Shown here piece by piece: positions 56,453-64,000 of a DNA stretch of 64,000 bases; position 1 is the stretch's first letter, and the number at the start of each line of letters is the position of its first letter. The notes under the pieces are model-generated. The model did not search any database and had not been told where the DNA came from. It worked only from the letters and a program-made list of their open reading frames with translations. The translations under genes were made by a program, and so were the position numbers. Source of the DNA: Darksidea phi (taxonomy: Eukaryota > Ascomycota > Dothideomycetes > Pleosporales > Lentitheciaceae); assembly GCA_030770425.1 (NCBI GenBank), contig JASJFT010000190.1, forward strand, positions 20,686-84,685. Reading direction: 5' to 3'.

Positions 56453-57602
56453 ATGTCACAGTGGACGTCCGAAACGCCGTATCAGTTCTGGGCCGAACCA
56501 GCGCAAGAGGATGTGGATATAACAATTCAAGAGTCGGTACCAGACAATCATGCCTCATTGTCATGGCTACCGAGTGACAGCGGAATACAGCACAGTTCGT
56601 TCGAAGAACTCTCTCAAGTCTCGTACCAGACAGCTTCATCCCTGGATGGCAACCTTTCCTATCCATCCTCCCAAGAGCTTCTCGGCCATGAGGTATTACC
56701 ACTCGCTTCGTTCAGGCTTTGGAGTTGCAGCTGATTGTATACAGTATACTGAATCTCTGTCATCCGGCGATACACCATTCCTTTCGTCGTCCGCACTCTA
56801 TTTTACCGATATGAATACGTTCCCCGAACGAAGGGCCACATTGTTCTATGAGGGAGGAAGTCAGGCGGAACGTCCGTATACTGGAAGGAATAACTGTTTC
56901 AATGCAGGACCTTATTATTTGGATAATGCAGCGGGATGGGACGAGACTTCGACGCTGTCGCAGGTCACGCCGGATCCATACTCGACAATATATCCCGATA
57001 CCTCTTCCTGCTCATACTCAGATTCCTTATTATCGGGTTGGTCGACAAGTTTAAGTTCTTCGCCTGCCCTTACTGGTCACTCTAGGCTACATGCACATAG
57101 CTCATCGCTCGGATTACCTGGGGGTGACACTAGGTCAGCACCTCGGCCATCCCACGCATCCTCACAGACGTCTCAACCTCGTAGTTTACATAATGGCATA
57201 CCTTTGGTGGCAGCGCTGCCGACTGTGGGTCCGATATCCTCTAGCCGGGGTCCCATTTCCGACTCATACGACCTACCATCTTTTTCCGAGGCACATGCGT
57301 GCGGGCAATGTGACAAGTCATTCCGCCGGGTCTGTGATCTAAAGTAATATCATGTTCTCCGTACGTGCTTTTGCAGATTGTTAATTCCTTACAGCAAACA
57401 TGCCAAATCGCACGATGACAAAAGCCGCATGCATTGTTGCAATCTCTGTTCATCCGCATTCCATTACCCTAAGGATCTCCAGCGTCATCAAATATCTGTT
57501 CATCGAGGATCATACCGGAGCAGAGTATACAAATGTAATTTCTGTGGGAAAGATTTTATACGTTCTGACAAGCTACAAAGACATCAGCGAGCGATGCATT
57601 AG
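56453..57602 (+). CDS. C2H2 zinc-finger transcription factor with three C-terminal fingers
   Basis: Three exons (56453-56692, 56745-57343, 57395-57602) give 348 aa. Residues 1-260 are Ser/Thr/Pro-rich, low in charge and probably an activation region (PDPYSTIYPDTSSCSYSDSL). The C-terminal 80 residues hold three fingers: CGQCDKSFRRVCDLNKHAKSH (the last intron falls inside it, at CDL|N), CNLCSSAFHYPKDLQRHQISVH, and CNFCGKDFIRSDKLQRHQRAMH, ending directly after the last His. Each has canonical CxxC-x12-HxxxH or HxxxxH spacing. It would bind DNA in the nucleus. It resembles small fungal C2H2 regulators whose fingers sit at the extreme C-terminus; the target is unknown. It is convergent with the CorA-like gene. 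Confidence 0.85.
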
Positions 57603-57799
57603 GAAAAAGTATCAGTTTCGGCCATGGGCTTTGATTCGATTGATCAATTCCTTGCTTAGCCTTACCAATATATTATGTTCACATGTTTCAGTTCAGCAAT
57701 CCTCTTAAGCAGCAGATATATACGGGTCTAAAATAGGTTTGTGTAATGACCAGAGCATGGTGCTCTTCAAAACGATCATCTATACATTAATACTCTTAT

Positions 57800-59378
57800 T
57801 CACACAGATTGCTCTTCGGTATCAAGAGACCTGTCCGAGCACCCCAACAACGAACGGACTTCTCGGATCGGGGGCCGAGCAATGAGAAAGACCAGTATCG
57901 CCATTGGTATCGCCACGACGAAATATACCCAAAAGTGCGCTCCACCCGGGCCCATATCTGCATTCATGCTGAAGATCCCTGTTACGTATGACAGCGGAAC
58001 GAATATCACGGCAAGGTATGTCAACCTGCTGATATTTGCCGTTTCTGCAAGAGAGCGCCTCGTGTCAATGATTTGCACAAATGAAGCTACCATCGGTAGC
58101 ATGGTTTCTAGCCTTCTGCCATAGTCTTTGATATTCGTACGCAGATGCTGATAGTCTTCCAACAAGGAGCTCCACGGTTCGCCGGTTCGATCTTCGCTTT
58201 CGACCAGATGGATCACTGACTGGATCTTGATCTGGGTGGCCTTGCTTCGCCGAAGCCAACTTTGCAGGGACTTCAGATTAGCATTGAGCTTTTCCACCTC
58301 AACATATGTGTCTGGAATACTGGGTATCGTATACTCGAATTCTTTCGCAGTGACATTCAACAAAGTTTCATAGTTCACCCATTCTGCAGCTATAATTCGG
58401 AGAGCATGCTGCGAAAGCTGCACAATGGTTGGTTGCTCCAGGTCGAAGTGACATGGTGGCTGTCGGGTCCAATAGAAGACCAAGTCTTCAAACATCCCAC
58501 ATCGTTGCAGTTTAGCTCCTGCTACATCGTCCACATGGGCCTTTCCAAGTTCTGGGGGGAGGAAATCTTCATAGCCACCCTGAAATGGCAGTGCACGCAA
58601 AGTAATGGGGACTCCAAATTCCTGGCCCTGAAGCAAGAACTCTGGGTTCTCTGTCAGAGGCGGATCCACGAGCATTATGCCTTACACGAATTAGCTTTCC
58701 AGAAATGGTATCTTTACTGGCGGGTGGTATACATAGCCAACTCCTATCGGGCCTCTCCGTTCTTAGCACAGAGTACGCATGCTGAATTACAGCCATTTGC
58801 ATGTCCTTAAGCTTCGGTAAAAGTACAGTCCTACGAGGAATGTTCATATGACGCCGTAATTTGCGCTCTTCGGGAACAGCACCGTCGATCTGTAGTATGC
58901 GATGGTATAACACATTTGTAAATTTTTGTCTCTTCCTTCGTGATGGTAGAATTGAGTTTGGCGGTGCTCTCGCAGATGTCAAGCCAGCAACAGCATAAAG
59001 GTGAGATGCGAAGAAGAACGGGTCGATATTTAACAAATGCCCTAGGTCCTCAACAACCTGTCGAGTAAGGTCTTCTACAATGATAATCCGACCAAGGTAG
59101 TAGTCTTCGGTTTCAGAACTGATCCCTTTCAGGCTTCTCTGTAGATCTTGAGGCTTCAGTTCGGTGTAAGTTGGGGTACTTTTTTGATCCGGGAAGCGAA
59201 TTTCGGTGATCCTGCTATTACGTACTTCGAGCCTTGTTGACGTGAGGAACCTTGAAAATGCGGATAGGCTGGGATTTCGCAGCGTTTGCTTTTCGACAAA
59301 GCTCCGATAGGGCCGAAAGTCGGCCGCTTCCTTGAGTTCTTTGTGTTGGGTGACGCCGACCGATCGTGATGAGAGCAT
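57800..59378 (-). CDS. CorA-like divalent cation transporter
   Basis: Two exons (58686-59378 and 57800-58648) give about 513 aa. The soluble N-terminal part (1-430) includes IIIVEDLTRQVVEDLGHLLN then IDPFFFASHL, and helices such as YVEVEKLNANLKSLQSWLRR that form the CorA funnel. Two C-terminal transmembrane helices follow (about 440-458 LTYLAVIFVPLSYVTGIF and 470-488 WVYFVVAIPMAILVFLIA). The signature GMN at the end of TM1 is SMN here (GIFSMN, 455-460), a form seen in divergent fungal CorA relatives, so Mg2+ selectivity is uncertain. The intron donor could be CGT|GTAAGG with acceptor CAGAG, or shifted by two bases; only one residue changes (Arg or Gln before NPEFLL). It is divergent from the RelA/SpoT gene. 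Confidence 0.82.
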
Positions 59379-60408
59379 GGCGATTGGGGCTGTGTATCAC
59401 CGTTGTATTGCCCATGCGATGGAGCTGAACAAACACATACGACGTGCGAAGAATTTTAATCTTGAACGCGGGGTTTTCCGCCTACTAGGCAGCAGACACG
59501 TTGAACATGTGGCTAAGCCCCCCGGAATGGTTGGGCTAACTGCTAGGCTGAAAGCGCAAGATGTGCGTCGCACCATAAACCTTAACCATGCGCTTCATAC
59601 CTGGACTGGGAAATATGTCGTCTCCTCGAACAAATATTAGAGAAGCTTTACACAAAAGCGTTTTCCTCGAGTCACTTTCCCTAAATTTTGGTCTTATAAG
59701 ATTTACAAGGTCATTAAGTGGTTGAGAACTACCTAGGGCATCAATTTGTAGTGACGCTTCACCGCTCCTCGTCCTTCAAATACCATCTGATCCAATATCT
59801 GCCTTACCCGTTGCCTGATTTCCCGAAGCTCGAGTTGATTGATCAAGTACATGGCAAGACAACCGTTTTTACGATTCTGGGATGGCAGTGCAAGCTGTCA
59901 TTTCCGGTGCTTATCGTCCTTCATTGACACTTACCCTGGTGCACTTGAACCTCAGCCTTACGGTTGAAGAAGCTATAAAATGGCTATATCCCACTAACAA
60001 GATTGCGGTATGTTAGTTCCCGGTACACACTAAACTAGAGCCACATTAGCGTTCCAGCGATTAAGCCTCCTGATCTGTCATTACGGGCCGAGCCGCGAAG
60101 GATTGTGGAGTTTAGGTGAGCTTCGTCCATTTTCATAGAGTCGCGGGTAGGAGAAGGTCAATAAAATTGAACCATTTCTGCGAACATTGCCTATTTGCTG
60201 ACTTGAAATAATATTGATGCTGTGGTGGGCCGTGGCGTGGGGTGCGGTTCGTTGAAACAGGTGCTGATCTTCAGTTCTAGTCAAGGCTTAGTACAGTGGC
60301 GCTCCACATCCGTTGGAACAGTTGAGAGGATTGATCGCGCGGATTCCAGCCCTCCAAAGTTCGCTCGTAGATTGCGCATCCTGGTTGGTTTCAAAGATTG
60401 ATACTGAA
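59379..60408. other. Divergent intergenic region
   Basis: About 1 kb between the divergent CorA-like and RelA/SpoT genes. In-frame, ORF-like sequence precedes the RelA/SpoT ATG for 39 codons (from about 60292), which could be an upstream exon. Otherwise only weak short frames occur. Confidence 0.35.
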
Positions 60409-61893
60409 ATGGACCAAACCAGTCATGATTGGATCGAACAGTTCATGAGACAATGGCCGATGCAAGGAATGTACTACGAGAGCTTGGCGAAAAGCGTACG
60501 GGAACAATGCGAGGAAATCTTGGGTGACGAAGGGATCAAGGCGGAATTTAAGCACCGAGTAAAGGATTCCGAAAGACTGAGGACTAAATGCATCACTCGC
60601 GTCGAGAAAGAGAAAAAGAAGTACAACAGCCTGGAAAGTATACCCGCCGACGTTATCGACCTTGCTGGAGTCCGCATCGCTCTCTATTTTCCCAATCAGA
60701 AAACCAACGTGAAGAAGCTGATTCATGGCCGTTTCGATGTGAAGGAGGTGAAATATCACTCAGGTTGGGAGCAAAAGCCGGTCTCGAAGCAAGACGCCGA
60801 AAGCCGCTCAGAGCTCCAGTCACCCGGATATGTTGCAGAACACTACAGAGTTCATTTCAAGCCAAAGGGCGACGACTTTGGCGGGCTTGTTGAGATCCAG
60901 GTTATGTCCGTCTTAAACAACGCTTGGTCAAACGTAGGACACGACATCACCTACAAAGCCCTGTCTGGAGAGGTCTCTACAGGGGAAAAGAACATCTTGA
61001 ATGGGCTGAATGGTCTTCTCTTTACGGGCGATTGGCTCCTAGAGATGTTTCATGACTCCTACGTGGCTCGAGTTACGCACGAGAATGCGCCGTTCGCGAA
61101 TCACTTCGAGCTCGGCGCATACCTCTCCAAGCAGTTTTCTCAGAAGATTCAGCAACAAGAGGGAGGAATGAAACTCGGCCTGGTCAAAGCGATGTACCAA
61201 CTGCTCGAGATCATAGCAAAAGGAGGAGTCGAGTCTCCTACAGAAGATTCGCACGCGAAGGACTTCACTCAAAGCGGAAAGCCCAAGCTGAATACTCCTC
61301 AAGGCCTCGAACTTGTCATCAAAGAACTTGATTTCGAAGACAAACCAAATTCGAATTTCAGCCGCCTAAAGAGGGCCTTTGGCGAATGTGAAATGACCAT
61401 CTCCGTATATCTCATGCACCATATTCTCGACAAACCCGAAGCCTCAGACCCGAGCCCGGCCCCGCCTGACTGGCGCATGAAATACAAGATTATGCTGAGC
61501 ACAGTGCTCTGGCTAGACGAACTTTTTCCGGCTAGCTTTGCGTTTGAAGATAACCTCTTGAAGAGAGGAACGGAAAGGGACAGGCGAGTGGTGAAATGGC
61601 TGTACAAACACGAGGAGCCACGTGAAGTTTTCCTATACAACGAAGACGACGGTTCTGCAGAGGACGATGAGGATCTCGAACGTGTGCGCCAACAGAGGAT
61701 CAACGGATATGTCGACGACGCGTGGTCATTCTTTCAGCACGCCGCTACTACAGAGCATGCAGATGCCGTTGTGGCATTTGCATTCAAACTTTCGAGACGC
61801 GGTGTTCTTTGGTCTTTTCCTGACGACTTCGCAAGAGTACAGCGGCGCGAATTTGAATTTGGACAAGATTGGTCCTTTCCGAACTGGCGTTGA
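60409..61893 (+). CDS. RelA/SpoT-domain protein (putative alarmone synthetase-type)
   Basis: A single exon encodes 494 aa from the first ATG (MDQTSHDWIEQFM). Residues about 40-185 match the RelA/SpoT nucleotidyltransferase domain: FKHRVKDSERLRTK (nucleotide-binding basic patch), DVIDLAGVRIALYF with the metal-binding Asp (about Asp84), GYVAEHYRVHF, and VEIQVMSVLNNAWSNVGHDI with the catalytic-type Glu (about Glu162) and Gln. In bacteria this fold transfers pyrophosphate from ATP to GDP/GTP. There is no HD hydrolase, TGS or ACT domain, so it resembles small synthetases with an added fungal C-terminal region (about 190-494) rich in acidic stretches (YNEDDGSAEDDEDLERVRQQ). Such proteins occur in many ascomycetes but lack an established role. 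Activity and substrate are inference. Confidence 0.82.
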   Translation: MDQTSHDWIEQFMRQWPMQGMYYESLAKSVREQCEEILGDEGIKAEFKHRVKDSERLRTKCITRVEKEKKKYNSLESIPADVIDLAGVRIALYFPNQKTNVKKLIHGRFDVKEVKYHSGWEQKPVSKQDAESRSELQSPGYVAEHYRVHFKPKGDDFGGLVEIQVMSVLNNAWSNVGHDITYKALSGEVSTGEKNILNGLNGLLFTGDWLLEMFHDSYVARVTHENAPFANHFELGAYLSKQFSQKIQQQEGGMKLGLVKAMYQLLEIIAKGGVESPTEDSHAKDFTQSGKPKLNTPQGLELVIKELDFEDKPNSNFSRLKRAFGECEMTISVYLMHHILDKPEASDPSPAPPDWRMKYKIMLSTVLWLDELFPASFAFEDNLLKRGTERDRRVVKWLYKHEEPREVFLYNEDDGSAEDDEDLERVRQQRINGYVDDAWSFFQHAATTEHADAVVAFAFKLSRRGVLWSFPDDFARVQRREFEFGQDWSFPNWR

Positions 61894-62700
61894 ATTGGCT
61901 TGGTCTGTTCAGCCCGGAGTTGTGGATGTATATTTTGAAAGGGGCCGCTCATTTCTATGGATAATCATTGGCTTGGCTATGGAAGGACTTTGGGGGGCCG
62001 CCCGCTGTTACCTGAGTTTATTGGCTCAAATCTTGTGGTAGTAGTTTCCCGGGAAAGGCTGAGGGGCCGCCAGCGGTTGATTGGTTCGCGCTCAGTTTCG
62101 CAACTGATGCCCGATCTTTGTTTCGAAAGCCAAGGAGACACCTCCTGCGGCTACGAGTTCAATGTTGATTCACTGCATGAGCATATGTGCAAATAATCTG
62201 TCATCAGAATAATGCACGAGAAGAGTTATAATTTACCAGCCTAATCTTGCTACTGCCAATGAAATTCTGAAATAAAATGAAAAGAGACTGACTACCGAAC
62301 CAAACCAGTCTGAACAATTATGCTTGGCAATTCTTGCGCTCCAACACATGTTAACTAGAATACCCTACTGCCCCCCTGGGCTGTACAGTGCTTTTAATGA
62401 CTATATCACAATCATCTCAACATCCCTCACCGTCCTCGAATGCTTCTATCCCACAAGAAAAGAATGTCTAGATCGTCTTTCGTGTCGGCCCGTGCTTGAA
62501 TTCGACGCGTTTCCCGTCCAAGCACTCGTAAGTCTGCCATTGCCTCGACTGGGGCTTGAGAACTATGAGATGGATGGTCACTGACGAGCACTTTGTAGGT
62601 TTTAGGGTAGAGCGAAACACTTACCTCGTTATCCACTTTCGACGAGAGACATGATCGGGGACATGCCCTCTCGGGCTTCATCAGCTTGGGCAGTCCACCG
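61894..62700. other. Convergent intergenic region
   Basis: About 800 bp between converging genes. Short frames (61957-62196 plus, 62427-62711 minus) have no domain; the minus frame overlaps the 3' end of the next gene and might be an alternative last exon. Confidence 0.3.
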
Positions 62701-63653
62701 CTACCAACCAACCATCATGGGCGCAGCCACTGAGTAGGGCATGTCCTCGTCCGGATAACCGTAGACGTGGATTTCGGACCCAAACGTCCTGGCTGGACGA
62801 AGTGCATACTCTGTGAGTGTTGGCGCACTGCTGTTCATGCGGGAATCCGAGCCAGCTGTACGTAGCGGATGCATACCTCTGCTTGGGCCGGATGTCCTTT
62901 CGTTGCTGGTACACCGCATAGCTTTGCCTATGCTATAAGGTCTATGCGCCTCGCAGACTAGAGACAACGACCGACCTGGATATTCACGGGATGATTCGAT
63001 GTCCTTTGCGTCCGCAACTATACGCTGAGGTCCGACACGCCAATCTTCTCTCTCGTCGTCATAAAGGAACTGCCGGTTCCGAGTCTCAACAGGAGAGTGG
63101 ATCCTATAGGAAGAATCTTACGGCGTCAGACACATATACCCAATCTCAGTGAACAGAAACCTTACAGGATGAAGTCCTGGACGGTGACCGGTGCGATATG
63201 ACCTCTGAGGTTTCGTTAATTCCTGATTTCCAGGAAAAGGCAACTTTACAGATGCAAATTCATCTGCCAGGACTTACCCTCTTTTAACAGTTGTTGTTCG
63301 ATGTAAAATTCGAATTCATCGACGTCGATGAGGTTCTCTGTAATGCCGGTGGACATTCCGATTCTCCCCACCCGGTCGTTGACATACTCAGCAACAAGTC
63401 TCCATTTTCGGTTTGAAACAAGGCTTATACCGCGCTTTGTGCTCCAGTATGACACCCTCTCTGCCAGCTTAAAAAGCAGTTTATTCAACGTCTGGCTACT
63501 GCTTTTCAGAGTTGCGTTTCGAACTTGGGCCCAAGTCACTGTGCCCCTAGTCAACACAGCCAACAACGCATCTCAGTTCACCTACTCACCTTCTGGATAC
63601 GGATATCGGAATCCCTCTAGCTCGAGCTTTGCACAGAGCGAAGGGATCATCAT
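62701..63653 (-). CDS. Orphan four-exon gene, 254 aa
   Basis: Four exons (63590-63653, 63278-63538, 63166-63202, 62701-63103) keep phase throughout. The product begins MMIPSLCAKLELEGFRYPYP, continues VTWAQVRNATLKSSSQTLNK then LAERVSYWSTKRGISLVSNR and DVDEFEFYIEQQLLKEG, then, through a 37-nt exon, GHIAPVTVQDFILIHSPVET. It ends AYSV-type DEDMPYSVAAPMMVGW. Intron ends are GT..AG with a consensus GTGAGT or GTAAG in three cases; intron 2 uses CAGAG as acceptor. There is no signal peptide, membrane segment or family I recognise. The last 70 residues (Ser/Arg-rich) are less convincing and may be mis-spliced. It is convergent with the RelA/SpoT gene. Confidence 0.5.
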
Positions 63654-64000
63654 GATGATGGCTCCCAAAGCTTTTTGTTAAAGTGCTGCCAAGCTACTGA
63701 AAAATCAGCTACACTGGCCCCGTTCTGGGAAAATGCTCATGATCGGTCGCTAGCAACCGAAGACCACTCCAGTCAAGGCTTGTATGAGATGGCTAAAAAA
63801 AAAAGATGTTGAGCAGGAAAAGGGACAAAAAGAGTAAGGTGGGTAACTCTGGATTGTCGTGGTGATGAGGTGGAGATGCAGCAAGCCAGAGGGGGGGGGG
63901 GGGGGTGTGCGAGATATGGGACGCCTCCAGCCATTCCGAGCGTCAGGCCCGCGCGGGGGCCCCATGGGCACGCCACATGGAAACGCGAACACGGCCACAC
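63654..64000. other. Right-edge intergenic region with homopolymer tracts
   Basis: Promoter side of the orphan gene. It contains 10 consecutive A (about 63795-63804) and 15 consecutive G (63891-63905). Minus-strand frames through it are Pro-rich only because of the G tract. Confidence 0.4.

Noticed and set aside
63891..63905. Fifteen-G tract as a regulatory G-quadruplex
   Set aside because: A single homopolymer at the window edge; its length may be a sequencing artefact and no gene link is visible.
1..64000. tRNA genes
   Set aside because: I looked for GGTTCGA-type T-loops with a matching acceptor stem and found only hits inside coding exons.

Overview
The window is nuclear DNA of a filamentous ascomycete (Pezizomycotina). 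The main signs are many genes split by introns of about 48-60 nt with GT..AG ends and CTAAC/CTAAT-type branch sites, together with fungal-type families: a Zn2Cys6 regulator, a PNP-NACHT-ankyrin NLR, an AA5_2 copper radical oxidase with PAN modules, a fungal ABC-B transporter, a Pth11/rhodopsin-type relic and a pogo/Fot1 transposon relic. I cannot name the species; a Dothideomycete is only a guess. All exon models were read by eye and joined on frame and splice signals.

Layout. 0-14 kb is a housekeeping-like block: the start of a secreted protein gene (minus, runs off the left edge), a seven-exon sulfite oxidase (minus) divergent from a peroxisomal acyl-CoA oxidase ending in the PTS1 ARL, an orphan 325-aa gene, a Golgi-type glycosyltransferase with a C-terminal PAN-like segment, a protein-kinase-fold gene with DFA in place of DFG, a decayed gene and a glycine-zipper protein. 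14-20 kb holds two small conserved or orphan genes, an atypical SDR, and a 710-aa secreted AA5_2 oxidase with two PAN modules.

20-29 kb holds an 82-aa Tudor-type (HVA1-like) protein in three exons, a Zn2Cys6 transcription factor, a clearly dead aldo-keto reductase (two frameshifts, two stops, catalytic His lost), an alpha/beta hydrolase and a secreted Cys-rich protein. 29-39 kb is gene-poor, with AT-rich patches, a CFEM-like fragment, a 647-aa membrane protein and a Pth11-type relic. 39-45 kb has a frame-broken F-box-like family gene and a 1300-aa ABC-B drug-efflux-type transporter.

45-56 kb is the dynamic part: an internally deleted pogo/Fot1 element, then a 1469-aa NLR (PNP_UDP phosphorylase, NACHT, 18 nearly identical ankyrin repeats) bracketed by long inverted repeats (47.38-48.59 and 53.96-54.88 kb), followed by a 1.06-kb palindromic element with TIR-like ends and arrays of a 23-bp repeat facing each other. 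56-64 kb returns to ordinary genes: a three-finger C2H2 factor, a CorA-like transporter, a RelA/SpoT-domain protein (a putative alarmone synthetase-type enzyme) and a four-exon orphan gene.

No rRNA or tRNA gene and no CRISPR array was recognised. There is no PKS/NRPS/terpene backbone gene, so the regulator-reductase-esterase group at 22-27 kb is not a demonstrable metabolite cluster.
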